DNA of 64,000 nucleotides from Nostoc sp. 'Lobaria pulmonaria (5183) cyanobiont' (GCF_002949795.1 NZ_CP026692.1:2787501-2851500); one strand, 5' to 3'. Numbered from the stretch's first letter, positions 17,981 to 27,892 are shown. The notes: generated by a model from the sequence alone, not told the origin. Numbers and translations: made by a program.

Positions 17981-19684
17981 TTAACTAATGCCAAACACTG
18001 ATTCGACAGTTGACTTAATCGAATCTCTTGCATCCTTCAAAGTTTGGCTAATGGGATGCTTTGCCTGCATGAATGCACGCGCACAATTGCGTCCCGGCAT
18101 TCCTGAAATTGAACCACCTGGATGAGTTCCTGCACCAGTCAAAAATAGATTATCAATTGGTGTTTTGTAGTTCGCTATTTCTGGCAAGGGACGGAAAAAT
18201 ATCATCTGATCTAGGGTCATGTCAACATGGTAATAATTCCCTTTGTACGCACCTAATCTTTCTCCTAGTTCGGCGGGACTTTCTACACGACGGGCGATAG
18301 TTGCATTCTTGACATTTGGTGCATAGTCTGCCAATTTATCAATCACCTTATCTGCAACTTGGTTTTTCAATTCATCTGTCCAACCAGTACCTTTTAAACC
18401 AGTACCTTCTGCACCCGCAATTTGATAAGGGGCAAAAAACTCAATCCATGCAGTGTGCTTACCTGGTGGTGCTAATGTGGGGTCTAAATAGCTAGGCATC
18501 ACCAAATACATTGATGGGTCAGCATCAGGAATCTCTCCCAAAGTACATTTGCTATGAGCCTGTTCTACATGTGTTACGGAATCTGCAATTAAGATGGAAC
18601 CAACAAGATATTCGTCTTTGTGGGCGTGGTGTGGAAAGTGCAGTGGTTCGTCTAAAGCCAAATCTATCTTGAGAATGGTTTCGTTATTGTTAACGATGCG
18701 GCGTTCTAATCTTTCCCATAAATCTGGATCGGCTCCATCAACTTCGCTTTTATCAGTCATTTGCAAAAATAACCGCTTGGCATCAATATTAGAAATAACC
18801 CCGTGTTTCGCGCGATATTCTTTACCACCAGCAACCCGCACACCTACAGCTTTTCCATCATCAATTAAAACTTTTTCAACCTGCTGATCTGCGAGAATAA
18901 CCCCACCTTTACTTGTGACTAAATTCACCAAAGCTTGCACAAGTGCGCCAGTTCCGCCGCGAGGTCTGGCCATTCCAGGATTGTGACGCATTGCCATCAT
19001 AATTGCACCAATAGCAAGGGTTTTTTGCGATGGTGGCGCCCCAAGTTCTGCTGCTAGTCTGGCTAGTGGCGCTTTCAGAAATTCCTCATCAAACCACTCG
19101 TTAAGTAAATCCTCCGCGCTGTTCAACATTGTGCGAATAAAGTCCAGCGTTTTGTTCGGGGAACCAATGACAGAAAATAAATCTTTCAGTTTGGTGATGT
19201 CGTAGTTACCAAGGATATCTATAACTGACTTTGGCGGTGCATTAAACATGGGAATCATTGCACCTAGCGCTCGCTGCCAAAAGTCTACAAATTCGGCATA
19301 TTTTTTGGCATCACGTTCACTGTAACGAGCAATTTCTGCACAAGTCTTTTCCACTGACTTATGTGCTAAGAAATACTTGCCATCAGGATGAGGACAGAAA
19401 ACAACCGGATCGCACTCCAGATAATGCAAGCCGTATTTTTCTAGTTCTAATTCTTCAACAACTGGCCCCAAGTGAATGAATTCATGGTCAATAGCACACA
19501 AGTTAAATTTAAATCCAGGAGCTTCTTGGAGTAAACATTCTTCAGTTGTTGCTGCACCACCGATAACAGAACGTTTTTCTAGTAACAGGACGCTATAACC
19601 AGCTTTTAACAAATACGCTGCGCAAACTAGCCCATTATGTCCAGCACCGATCAGCACAACATCATACTCTTGCATAGTTGTCAT
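17981..19684 (-). CDS. crtO: beta-carotene ketolase, CrtO type
   Basis: 567 residues. The N-terminal dinucleotide-binding motif is VVLIGAGHNGLVCAAYLL followed by GGAATTEE. The sequence agrees along its length with what I recall of the Synechocystis CrtO protein: CAIDHEFIHLGPV, MRHNPGMARPRGGTGAL, GVISNIDAKRLFLQ, PTLAPPGKHTAWIEFFAPY, and the end GAGTHPGGSISGMPGRNCAR. CrtO is related to phytoene desaturases, and in cyanobacteria it adds a 4-keto group to beta-carotene to make echinenone. It is membrane-associated. The neighbouring DUF2993 and P450 genes share the strand. Confidence 0.85.
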   Translation of the reverse strand: MTTMQEYDVVLIGAGHNGLVCAAYLLKAGYSVLLLEKRSVIGGAATTEECLLQEAPGFKFNLCAIDHEFIHLGPVVEELELEKYGLHYLECDPVVFCPHPDGKYFLAHKSVEKTCAEIARYSERDAKKYAEFVDFWQRALGAMIPMFNAPPKSVIDILGNYDITKLKDLFSVIGSPNKTLDFIRTMLNSAEDLLNEWFDEEFLKAPLARLAAELGAPPSQKTLAIGAIMMAMRHNPGMARPRGGTGALVQALVNLVTSKGGVILADQQVEKVLIDDGKAVGVRVAGGKEYRAKHGVISNIDAKRLFLQMTDKSEVDGADPDLWERLERRIVNNNETILKIDLALDEPLHFPHHAHKDEYLVGSILIADSVTHVEQAHSKCTLGEIPDADPSMYLVMPSYLDPTLAPPGKHTAWIEFFAPYQIAGAEGTGLKGTGWTDELKNQVADKVIDKLADYAPNVKNATIARRVESPAELGERLGAYKGNYYHVDMTLDQMIFFRPLPEIANYKTPIDNLFLTGAGTHPGGSISGMPGRNCARAFMQAKHPISQTLKDARDSIKSTVESVFGIS

Positions 19685-19780
19685 TTTGAAATTAAGTAGC
19701 TTTTAAAAGCTTACAAAAACTTTCAAAAATTTACATCATTCCCTAGTTACAAAAATTATCCTTAGCTAGCGTCAATACTA

Positions 19781-20539
19781 CTAAAGAGATAATTCAGTTA
19801 TTGATGCGGGTATTTGCTTTACTTGAGTTTCTACCATAAGTGTCAAACTACCCTTTTCTACTTTTATATCTTTAATCTTGAACGCCATATCTTCCCATTT
19901 CAAAGATGGTAGATTCATCAGTTCTTTGGCTTTCTGCATTAATGCTGTAATTAATTCTATTGAAATACCCTCTCCCTCAGTGCAGTTAAAACTCTCCACC
20001 ATCGCAGGTTGTGAATGAGTCCGTGGGCGAATGAGGGCAGTGTAAGCGAAAGGGCGAGTATTTCCCATTTCCTTTAACAGCACTTTTCCTTTACATTCTA
20101 TTTTGCCTTCACCAGGTAAAAATACCTGAATTTTTTGCGGCTCAAAACTTACAATATCACCATCTACATTTAACTCCAAGTTTTGCATCTGGGTGCGAAT
20201 CAAGTCTGAGGTGAAGGCGCGGTTAATATCTACTTCAGTAACTACAATGTGACCTACAGCATTTACTGACTCATTGAGTTCTATTTTACCAAAAAGAGCA
20301 GTTAACGGATTGATGTCAATGCTATCTGTTTGTAGTTTGATTTCCTGCACGCGGATGTCTTCTTGTATAACCAATCCTTCACCTGCAAACAAAACTCCAT
20401 CCGCTTGTCCCTGAAGTATTTTGAATAAATCAGTTTGTACATTTATGTCTATTTTTTCTACTTCATCTAACCCTTGGGATACCATCATTTCAGCGCCCTG
20501 AGATAGAACTTTTTCTTCCAGATTATGTTCGTCTTGCAT
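19781..20539 (-). CDS. DUF2993 (LmeA-like) protein
   Basis: 252 residues without a signal peptide or membrane helix. The pattern of beta-strands with VDINRAFTSDLI, IQVFLPGEGKIECKGKVLL and ISIELITALMQKAKELMNL matches DUF2993 proteins. Relatives (LmeA) bind phospholipids, and most cyanobacterial copies are uncharacterised. It lies about 100 bp upstream of crtO on the same strand, which suggests, but does not prove, a link with membrane lipids or carotenoids. Confidence 0.7.
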   Translation of the reverse strand: MQDEHNLEEKVLSQGAEMMVSQGLDEVEKIDINVQTDLFKILQGQADGVLFAGEGLVIQEDIRVQEIKLQTDSIDINPLTALFGKIELNESVNAVGHIVVTEVDINRAFTSDLIRTQMQNLELNVDGDIVSFEPQKIQVFLPGEGKIECKGKVLLKEMGNTRPFAYTALIRPRTHSQPAMVESFNCTEGEGISIELITALMQKAKELMNLPSLKWEDMAFKIKDIKVEKGSLTLMVETQVKQIPASITELSL

Positions 20540-20640
20540 GGATTAGTATCTCCTAAATATCCTCTTACTACTTACTGTAAAGGCTAGATACTAAGGAGCG
20601 AATCTACATTGCGGTATATCTAAGTCGGAGGATAGAGTAA

Positions 20641-22017
20641 TCAAGTAAAGGATATTGTTTCTCTTTTAACTTTTGCCTTTTTGGTAACAACCATTTTTAC
20701 ACCGCCGCTAGGGACAATGGTAATGCCACGACGGACTGGATGCACTGGACGTTTATCAGTAAGGGTTAGTTGAAAATGCGATAAGATTATGGCTGTTACT
20801 AATTTTAGTTCATACATGGAAAATGCCGCACCAATGCAACCACGATAACCTCCACCAAAGGGTAAATATTCATAAGGTGAAAATTTTTGGTTGAGGAATC
20901 TTTCTGGACGAAATTTTTCTGGTTCTGGGTAAGTGTCTGTTCGGCGATGTGCTAAATAAATACAGGGAACTAAAACTGTTTCTGATGTAAATTTATGCCC
21001 CATAATTTCCACTCTATCTTTTACCATTCGCGGTGTGCAAATTAAAGCAATAGGATGAATTCGCAGTGTTTCTTGACAGACGGCAGTGAGGTAAGGTAAT
21101 TGTGTAATTTTTTCAGGATTTGTGAGATTGTCCAAGGTATTTAGTTCTTGCATTAGCCGATATTTAACCTCTGGGTGAGAGTGAATTAAATAAAATATCC
21201 AGGCTAATACACCAGATGTAGTTTCGTAACCCAATAGCAATAATGAAACTAGTTGATCGCGTAATTCTTCATCTGTCATCTGTTGCCCATTTATGTCATG
21301 CGCTGACATCAGCAGACTGAGAATATCTGTACGCGCAGCATCTTTTTGGCAACGTCTTTCAGAAATTTCTGCATAGATGAGTTTGTCAATTTGCTCTCGT
21401 CTTTTTAAGAAAATTCCCCAAGGACTCCATGCGCCTAAATCTTTTTGCAGCAAAGGAAAGAAAAACAAGCTGGAATACCAAGGTTTAGTTACGTCTTCTA
21501 ATAAAGAACTCAATTGTTCTTTTAATTGTTGGTAACGCACACCATGAGTAATCCCAAATACCACTTGTAAGATAATTTCTAAAGTGATATTTGACATTAA
21601 TTTGTGTATACAAATATCTGTACCTGATGTCCAAGTTTGTGTAAGCTCTTCAGTAATTTGGCAAATTGTTTGTCCATAAGACTTTAAATTCTCGCCATGA
21701 AATGCTGGGAGTAATAGCTGCCGTTGTTGTTGGTGCGATCGCGCTTCTTGAAATACAAGAGAATTCTCTCCAAACAAGGGTTTAAATACATGGGTTGCTT
21801 TCTTAAAATCTAACTTGTGTGCAGAGATAGCAAAACAATCGCTAATTGCTTGCGGATGGCTAAAAAATACTATCGGTGGCGACTTTAAACCCATTACCCG
21901 CATTGTGAAAATGCCACCATACTTGGCAGCATAATTTTCTAAAGTTTTTGTGGGTTTAGCAATTAATTGCAGAGTTTGCAGCAAAGCTGGTGTGCTTAGA
22001 CTATTAAGTGTTTTCAC
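20641..22017 (-). CDS. cytochrome P450, CYP110-like (first of two)
   Basis: 458 residues, full length for a soluble bacterial P450. The I-helix oxygen-activation motif is LGYETTSG, the K-helix ExxR is ETLRIHP, and the haem-binding loop is FGGGYRGCIGAAF with the axial cysteine near residue 394. Cyanobacterial CYP110 enzymes oxidise fatty acids, alkanes and terpenes; the substrate here is unknown. A second P450 of the same family lies upstream on the same strand. The two differ enough to be an old duplication. No terpene synthase is seen nearby. Confidence 0.85.
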   Translation of the reverse strand: MKTLNSLSTPALLQTLQLIAKPTKTLENYAAKYGGIFTMRVMGLKSPPIVFFSHPQAISDCFAISAHKLDFKKATHVFKPLFGENSLVFQEARSHQQQRQLLLPAFHGENLKSYGQTICQITEELTQTWTSGTDICIHKLMSNITLEIILQVVFGITHGVRYQQLKEQLSSLLEDVTKPWYSSLFFFPLLQKDLGAWSPWGIFLKRREQIDKLIYAEISERRCQKDAARTDILSLLMSAHDINGQQMTDEELRDQLVSLLLLGYETTSGVLAWIFYLIHSHPEVKYRLMQELNTLDNLTNPEKITQLPYLTAVCQETLRIHPIALICTPRMVKDRVEIMGHKFTSETVLVPCIYLAHRRTDTYPEPEKFRPERFLNQKFSPYEYLPFGGGYRGCIGAAFSMYELKLVTAIILSHFQLTLTDKRPVHPVRRGITIVPSGGVKMVVTKKAKVKRETISFT

Positions 22018-22499
22018 TGTTTATTCTATACCTTTATAATTTAATAAGCTGCAAATAATCCAATACGCTTGAGGTCAACCTTGATTATCCTTAACTTCCT
22101 TTTTAAAGAGGGAATTATCGCAAGCCTTTTTAATAGTTTGGCGGGATATTTGGGATTTAATGTACCACTAAGTTAACCATTCTGGCAAATCATTACTATT
22201 AAGTTTACGAGGATAATAATATTTTTTCTCATTTGTAGAGGTATTTATAGAAAAAACTTACTTAAGTATATTGCAATACACTCCCTAAAATTACGTTTTT
22301 TAGTAATATTAAAATTACTTCTATTGGTGTATAATTTCAGCCTTAAAATAAATTTTTTTACACTTGTAGTATATTAAAATCCCCCATAAACCTCCTTAAA
22401 AGAGGACTAGGGGGGATTATTTAAAAGCATTTAAAATCTATCTAAATATATAGATGGATGTTGTAAGTTTGCTGAACGCAACCATCAAACCCCCCAGCA
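22018..22499. other. gene-free spacer between the two P450 genes, with a palindromic repeat
   Basis: About 480 bp, AT-rich. At 22378-22418 AATCCCCC...GGGGGGATT forms the outer arms of a hairpin with a second inner pairing (CCTC...GAGG). A related element lies at 41338-41377. The hairpin could end transcription from the upstream P450. Nothing else is recognised. Confidence 0.6.
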
Positions 22500-23882
22500 T
22501 CAAACAGTGGTTGTCTGTAGAATGGGAGACTTCACCTGACGTTGACTTGTGACAACCATTTCAATCGGACGATCTGGACCTGTCACCAAACCACGGCGCT
22601 TAGGTCGCACTTCACCTTTATTAACTAGTTCTAATTCCTTACTAGAAAGAATTTCAGCAAGTGCTAGCTTCATTTCCAACTGGGCAAATGCTAGCCCAAT
22701 ACAGCGCCTAGCACCACCGCCAAAGGGCAAATATTCATAAGCAGAAAATTGCCGTTCTAAAAAGCGTTCTGGCTTAAACTGCTTAGGTTCTGGATAAATA
22801 TCTTCCCGTTGATGGGTCAGATAAATAGAACCAAGTAGGACTGTACCGGGTTCTAGTTCGTAACCGCCCAGCGATATCGATGTTCTTACTCTTCTAGGAA
22901 AAGTTAGTATACCTACTGGGTAAATCCGCAATGTCTCGGAACAAACAGCGTTGAGATAAGGTAATTTAAAAACGGTGCTGGGATCTGGATTATCGCCCAA
23001 GCTATCTAATTCTTGCAGTAGCTTTTGGCGCACTGATGGTATTTTATGAATCCAGTAGAATGCCCATGCTAAGGCTGTCGCTGTGGTTTCGTGACCAGCG
23101 ACTAACAGAGTCATCAATTCATCGCGCAATTCTTGATCGGTCATGGGTTGACCTGCTTCATCTCTAGCAGCCATGAGTAAGCTAAGAATATCCGTGCGTG
23201 ATGAATCTGCTTGTTCTCGACGTTCCCGAATTTCCTCATAGAGGAGTTCGTCAGCTTCTTGCTGAAGGCGCATCTGGTTCCCCCAGAAGTTAATCGGGCC
23301 AAAATCTCTTTGCAAAGCTGGAAAATAAAGCAAAGCCACACTCAACCGAGAACTGGCTTTTTCTAAAAGTTCGCTCAAAAAATTCTGTAGTTTTTCGGCG
23401 CGAGGCCCTTCATATAGCCCAAATACAGCTTGCATAATCACCCGCAGGGTAATAGCTTGAGCAGCAGACCGAATATTAAAGGGTTTACCTATCTGGTATT
23501 GGCTGATAACTTGCTTGGTGACATCGGTAATTACCTGGCTATAGTTTCGCATTCTTTCGCCGTGAAAGGGAGGCATTAACAACTGGCGTTGGCGCTGGTG
23601 TTCTGCGCCGCTAATGGTAATCACAGAATGCTTTCCCAGCAAAGGTTCAAACAGCTGATTCAGATCGCCAGGCGCTTCTAATTCCTTGGTATCAGTTGTC
23701 AAAATTTGCTGTAGCGCTTGGGGATTGCTGACAATTACCATAGGAGGCAGATTTTTGTCTAATCTGAGAGTAAAAATCTCGCCATAGCTTTTGGCACAAG
23801 CCTCCATAAATAACATCGGATTAGCAATCCAGCGTAGCATCTGTGAAACTGCTGGAGTTTGAGGGCCGTTTGGGAATTTCAT
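22500..23882 (-). CDS. cytochrome P450, CYP110-like (second of two)
   Basis: 460 residues. Key motifs are intact: I-helix AGHETTATALAWAFYW, ExxR in ETLRIYP, PERF region KPERFLERQF, and haem loop FGGGARRCIGLAF with the axial cysteine near residue 394. It is a self-sufficient-looking class that still needs ferredoxin and a reductase from elsewhere. It is paralogous to the P450 encoded downstream. The start MKFPNGPQTPAVSQMLRWI is typical of CYP110, with a proline-rich N-terminus and no membrane anchor. The substrate is unknown. Confidence 0.87.
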   Translation of the reverse strand: MKFPNGPQTPAVSQMLRWIANPMLFMEACAKSYGEIFTLRLDKNLPPMVIVSNPQALQQILTTDTKELEAPGDLNQLFEPLLGKHSVITISGAEHQRQRQLLMPPFHGERMRNYSQVITDVTKQVISQYQIGKPFNIRSAAQAITLRVIMQAVFGLYEGPRAEKLQNFLSELLEKASSRLSVALLYFPALQRDFGPINFWGNQMRLQQEADELLYEEIRERREQADSSRTDILSLLMAARDEAGQPMTDQELRDELMTLLVAGHETTATALAWAFYWIHKIPSVRQKLLQELDSLGDNPDPSTVFKLPYLNAVCSETLRIYPVGILTFPRRVRTSISLGGYELEPGTVLLGSIYLTHQREDIYPEPKQFKPERFLERQFSAYEYLPFGGGARRCIGLAFAQLEMKLALAEILSSKELELVNKGEVRPKRRGLVTGPDRPIEMVVTSQRQVKSPILQTTTV

Positions 23883-23933
23883 AAATTTTTTGCTGCTTAA
23901 TATTTTTTGCTACTTCAACTAAACCTCATCTAT

Positions 23934-24079
23934 GTTGAGAACCGTAGTTTTTGCCCTCACCCTAAATCCCTCTCCCAAGTAGGGAGAGGGACTTCTTTCC
24001 GGCTCCCCTTCTCCCAATATTGGGAGAAGGGGCTGGGGGATGAGGGTTTTTCTATTCATACAGAACTACGGTTTTCAAC
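23934..24079. repeat. MITE-like dispersed repeat with terminal inverted arms
   Basis: GTTGAGAACCGTAGTTTTTG at the left is matched in inverse by ACTACGGTTTTCAAC at the right. Inside are nested hairpins (CCCTCTCCC...GGGAGAGGG and CTTCTCCCAATATTGGGAGAAG). Partial complementarity (TTCAACTAAAC / GTTTAACTGAA) continues outside the arms. It encodes nothing and fills most of the gap before the transketolase-like gene. Confidence 0.65.
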
Positions 24080-24239
24080 GTGGACGCAGTTTAACTGAAA
24101 TTTTGGTTGCGTAACTATTTAAAGTACTTATTCTAACGTTGTAAAAAAGCAATAAACTGTTACAACCTCGAAGATGTAAAATTTTTGTTAAATTCAACGA
24201 GCATCTACAGTTTCACCTCATCGTCAAAAGGTACTCAGC

Positions 24240-26453
24240 ATGACTGCAATCTCCCCAAAGGCATCTTCAGCGCTTCCCAATTTTTCTGAAGGGATTCAAT
24301 ATTTTGGTGAAGCCTTACCAGATTTTGAAACTTATGGTGCAACTCCTGCTATTGAGTCGGGCAAAATAGCGATCGCAGATCCCACAGACAAAGCAGCTGT
24401 ATATCAAACTTTACTGGCTGCCGATGCCCTCCGCTACCTGATTTTGCAAGTTACCGCTAGTAAGGCTTCTGGGCATCCCGGCGGATTCGCCAGCCAAGCA
24501 GAAGTTTACGCATCTCTTGTCATGCTGGGATACAAGAACATTCTCACTGAAGTGGGACACCACGCCCCTGGATTTTATTGTGCCATGTTCTTGGATCGTT
24601 CCCTAGAGGACATGGGAATTTTTACAGTCCAACAATTGCGCGATCGCTTCCGAGAAAAGCACGGATTATTAGGACATCTTTCTGGTTTCATTCCCGGTAT
24701 TCTCGCACCTGCGGGGCCTTTGGGACAAGGGCAACACTTTGCAATGGCGGCTGCACTATTGCACAAAGATAAATTGTTCCCCTTTACAGTTGGGGATGGT
24801 GGATTGGGTGAGCCTTATATTGTCAGTGCGATCGCTCACTTTCATACTGCTTATCCTGATGTCACCAACTTTTTACCGATATTGGTATGGAACGGTTACA
24901 GCCAAGAACATCACAGTATGGTTTCTTTAAAAACCAACCCAGAGATGCAAGCATATTGGCAAGGTAACGGTTTTGATGAAGTGGTATTAGTGGATGCCAA
25001 AGACTTTGACGATCAAGACCAATCAGGGGATTACGTTGATAGTACCGCCTTTTCCTTTGAAAAACGCCTAGAATTCACTCAAGCAGTACTTTCGGGTGTG
25101 GATAAAGCAGCGCGATCGGCCCTTGGTGGTAAACTTACCGTCTTCATCATTAAACAACTCAAAGGTGCAGGAGTCCACGCGCGGGGTGCAAAATCTCACA
25201 ACCTCTATCCTAAAGATACGTTGGATGCGCCGCATATTATTAGTGCATTGCAAACCCGTGCTTTGTCTGCGGAAGCTTGGCAATTAGTTAGAACAAATGC
25301 CGAACGCGCCGGTGGTGGCCCAGCAGCAAAAACTGTGGTGACAGAATTTGAATTACCATTGCCAGAATTAGGCGAATTACCTTTAGAAGAATATGCAGTT
25401 GGTGGTGAACCAAAAGTTTCCACAACCGCGATGGGACGATTGGTAGGAATAGTTGGAAATAAAGATCAGAATTTCCTCGTTACCAACGCCGATGGTAATG
25501 AAGCATCTGGAATTGCTAACATCAACCAAGCATTAAAGATTATCCACCCCACAACCGACGATTTATATTATCAAGCACCAAACGGACAAGTTTATGAACC
25601 ATTGAGTGAAGATGCTTGTGCCGGTTTAGCTGCGGGTTTGGCGTTAATGGGTGCGAGAACTTTGTGGTGTTCCTACGAATCTTTTGCCATCAACGGAGTA
25701 CCAATTTGGCAAACTGTTACCCAAGCAATGGCAGAATTGCGCCGTCCCACACCCTCGACTGTTACTTTATTCACAGCAGGTGCATTAGAGCAAGGGCGCA
25801 ACGGTTGGACTCACCAACGTCCGGAAATTGAAGCTTACTTTGCTTCGCTGATGCGAAATGGAAATGTTTTTCCATTATTTCCCCCCGATGCTAACAGTAT
25901 CCAAGTCTGTTATGACTGGGCATTGAAAAGTAAGAATAAGGGAATTGTGATTACTGCAAGTAAAACGCCGTTGCAAATTCGCACAACTTTAGAACAAACT
26001 CGTCAAGGGTTGCGCGATGGTGCAGTGCTATTACATGAAGTTGCTGGCGATAAACAAGTTGTATTTGCTGTAATTGGCGATATGACATTAATGCCAGTAT
26101 TTGAAGCTGCTGCTTTCTTAGAAACTGAAGGTATTGGTGCGAAGATAGTTTCTGTTATCAATCCTCGGCAATTGTATCGTAGCGATGATACTGCGTGGGA
26201 TACCTGTTCCCAACCCGAAGGCGGTTTCTTGGATGATGCGAAATTTGCCGAATTATTTGATGGCGATGCGTTAATTGCGGTTACAGGTGGCGCGGCGGCG
26301 GTACTCGAACCAATTTTGTTACGGAGTAGGGTGAAGCGCGACACTTTTGCGTGGAAGCGTGGCGAAACTACAGCGAGTGCTGGCGAGTTGATGGCGTTTA
26401 ATGGATTGACTGCTGAAGCGTTGACGAAACGTGCGATCGCATTAGTGCATTAA
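24240..26453 (+). CDS. transketolase-family thiamine-diphosphate enzyme
   Basis: 737 residues. The N-terminal region has KASGHPGGFASQAEVYASL, as in transketolases. The ThDP-binding GDG motif is FTVGDGGLGEPY near residue 185, followed by LVWNGYSQEHHS. The pyrimidine domain has WCSYESFAINGVP and the C-terminal domain has VVFAVIGDMTLMPVFEAAAFL. It differs from ordinary Calvin-cycle transketolase and shows some phosphoketolase-like features, so the reaction is not settled: two-carbon transfer or phosphoketolase cleavage of sugar phosphates. The gene is followed by a terminator. Two decayed copies of its 3' end lie 1.5-2 kb downstream. Confidence 0.75.
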   Translation: MTAISPKASSALPNFSEGIQYFGEALPDFETYGATPAIESGKIAIADPTDKAAVYQTLLAADALRYLILQVTASKASGHPGGFASQAEVYASLVMLGYKNILTEVGHHAPGFYCAMFLDRSLEDMGIFTVQQLRDRFREKHGLLGHLSGFIPGILAPAGPLGQGQHFAMAAALLHKDKLFPFTVGDGGLGEPYIVSAIAHFHTAYPDVTNFLPILVWNGYSQEHHSMVSLKTNPEMQAYWQGNGFDEVVLVDAKDFDDQDQSGDYVDSTAFSFEKRLEFTQAVLSGVDKAARSALGGKLTVFIIKQLKGAGVHARGAKSHNLYPKDTLDAPHIISALQTRALSAEAWQLVRTNAERAGGGPAAKTVVTEFELPLPELGELPLEEYAVGGEPKVSTTAMGRLVGIVGNKDQNFLVTNADGNEASGIANINQALKIIHPTTDDLYYQAPNGQVYEPLSEDACAGLAAGLALMGARTLWCSYESFAINGVPIWQTVTQAMAELRRPTPSTVTLFTAGALEQGRNGWTHQRPEIEAYFASLMRNGNVFPLFPPDANSIQVCYDWALKSKNKGIVITASKTPLQIRTTLEQTRQGLRDGAVLLHEVAGDKQVVFAVIGDMTLMPVFEAAAFLETEGIGAKIVSVINPRQLYRSDDTAWDTCSQPEGGFLDDAKFAELFDGDALIAVTGGAAAVLEPILLRSRVKRDTFAWKRGETTASAGELMAFNGLTAEALTKRAIALVH

Positions 26454-26488
26454 GGCTGGGTTTTATAGGTAGAATAATCTGAATTTTT

Positions 26489-26557
26489 AACCGCAGATGT
26501 ACGCAGATAGATGCCAATAGATTGGCCTTTTGATGCGTGTATCTGCGGTTTGTTTTT
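26489..26557 (+). terminator. rho-independent terminator after the transketolase-like gene
   Basis: AACCGCAGATGTACGCA pairs, with one or two mismatches, with TGCGTGTATCTGCGGTT across a ~30-base loop that itself has a small hairpin. TGTTTTTATTT follows. It lies about 35 bp after the stop codon. Confidence 0.7.
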
Positions 26558-26628
26558 ATTTATAAATAGCTCTATAAATAAAAGCATAACTCTAAAATTA
26601 ATTGAGACTGAAACTCAACATAAGCAAC

Positions 26629-26943
26629 ATGAAATTTACTGTTGGACATTTACTTCTTGTTATAATATCAATTATTTTTTTGTTGAATAATTGTTCGTGT
26701 CAAAAAAAGATTGAGGCATCAAGAGAAACAGTTACACCAGTTTCATCTTCTCCTGAATCCTCTTCAGTTAGTAGAGAAGTTACACCCACTACCAAAACAG
26801 TAACCAAAGAAGAGGTTGTCTGTGCATACAAATCTGATGAAGCAGCGCAAGAATTTGTTAGTAATGTTAAAAGTAATTTTAACACCACTGATGTCGAAAT
26901 TGAGGCCAGAGGTAACTGCGTTATCTACAAATGGTATAAGTAG
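26629..26943 (+). CDS. small exported protein, possible lipoprotein
   Basis: 104 residues from the ATG at 26629; a TTG nine codons upstream is less likely. A hydrophobic N-terminal segment (HLLLVIISIIFLLNNCSC) ends in cysteines, suggesting a lipoprotein although the lipobox is not classical. A Ser/Thr/Pro-rich linker (residues ~30-60) leads to a small C-terminal domain with two cysteines (VVCAYKSDEAAQEFV and GNCVIYKWYK) that may pair. The family is not recognised. The gene lies between the transketolase terminator and the toxin-antitoxin pair. Confidence 0.5.
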   Translation: MKFTVGHLLLVIISIIFLLNNCSCQKKIEASRETVTPVSSSPESSSVSREVTPTTKTVTKEEVVCAYKSDEAAQEFVSNVKSNFNTTDVEIEARGNCVIYKWYK

Positions 26944-27005
26944 TAAATTTGTGAACTGACTATAGCGATAGGATTGATCATTTATTATTCAAAATCTTGT
27001 AAAAA

Positions 27006-27078
27006 GTGCGATCGCCCGATCTTGTAGGGTGTGTTAGCGACACTGTAACGCACAAACTAGAAGATCAGGTGATCGCAC
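27006..27078. repeat. palindromic repeat with HIP1 arms
   Basis: GTGCGATCGCCCGATCTT at the left faces AAGATCAGGTGATCGCAC at the right. Between them is the TAGGGTGTGTTAGCG...CGTAACGCAC sequence, which is frequent between genes in Nostoc-type genomes. Total 73 bp. It probably folds as a single hairpin. Confidence 0.7.
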
Positions 27079-27103
27079 TGATTTCAGAAACAATAATCCT
27101 GAC

Positions 27104-27520
27104 TTATGGCATAATTACAGGAATAATTTGGTTTTTATCCCGACGATAGATAAGAAAATCACTATCAAAAGTTAACAAAAAACTATCTATATGCTGTTCA
27201 GACATCCGTACTAAACAAGCATCAGCTAAAGACATAGGGACAGATTGATAAGTCTTGACAAGTTCCCCAATAATGATAGCTTCTTCATCCAATTTAAAAG
27301 GTATATTAATCACTCCATTCTTGACCAAATTTATCACGGCTTCTTGGCCGCCGTAAACCTTTTTTAATAAGAAACAAGCCTCTGAAATAACAGCTTCACA
27401 AGTTAATAGAGGCGGTTCAATATTAGCCCACTGTGTTGTTGTCCAGCCGTAAAATTTGTCACTTCGATTAATTACAGCAACCAATGGCCCTGTATCTAGC
27501 AATACACATCGCCTCATCAT
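27104..27520 (-). CDS. vapC: PIN-domain toxin (VapC type)
   Basis: 138 residues. Conserved PIN-domain acidic residues are visible: D9 in LLDTGPLVAVI, E47 in VISEACFLL, D100 in SLADACLVRMSE, and D119/D121 in LTFDSDFLIYR. These coordinate Mg2+ in VapC ribonucleases. The start overlaps the end of the upstream antitoxin gene by four bases (ATGA), so the two are translationally coupled. It would cut a tRNA or rRNA target when released from its antitoxin. The identification of the family is firm; the target is unknown. Confidence 0.85.
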   Translation of the reverse strand: MMRRCVLLDTGPLVAVINRSDKFYGWTTTQWANIEPPLLTCEAVISEACFLLKKVYGGQEAVINLVKNGVINIPFKLDEEAIIIGELVKTYQSVPMSLADACLVRMSEQHIDSFLLTFDSDFLIYRRDKNQIIPVIMP

Positions 27521-27753
27521 GAACCGTAACCATCCATATAATCTTTATTCGTAGACAAATCACTTGCTGCTTCCACACAACCAATGTATTCTTGAGCCAG
27601 AGTCAAAGCCGAAACCCCTAAATTTTTATCTTGAGAAGATAACTCTTGCTTTTGCATTTTTGCAATTAAAAATTCTACAAAATCTAGTGCCTCTTGTTGC
27701 TTATCAAGAGGTAATATTCTTACCTTGTCTATAATAATTTCTTCAATGTTCAT
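27517..27753 (-). CDS. vapB: DUF2281-type antitoxin partner of the PIN toxin
   Basis: 78 residues. The N-terminal part (IIDKVRILPLDKQQEALDFVEFLIAKM) is the DUF2281 helical pattern found upstream of PIN toxins. The remainder is flexible and acidic/polar and probably wraps the toxin. The four-base overlap with the toxin gene supports the pairing. An A/T-rich region upstream should contain the promoter, possibly autoregulated. Confidence 0.75.
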   Translation of the reverse strand: MNIEEIIIDKVRILPLDKQQEALDFVEFLIAKMQKQELSSQDKNLGVSALTLAQEYIGCVEAASDLSTNKDYMDGYGS

Positions 27754-27892
27754 TTTCTATAGCGTCTCGTATCAACTAATATATTTTAAACTTTAAAGTA
27801 TTATTTGGCTGTATGCCTTTCGCCGCGACTTAAATCGTTAGGTACTCAAGAGAATATATTTAGGAAGTACCTAGACATCGCACTGTTCAGAT

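Noticed and set aside
23907..24098. 63-codon open frame
   Set aside because: It lies wholly within a palindromic dispersed repeat, and its ends mirror each other because of the inverted arms.
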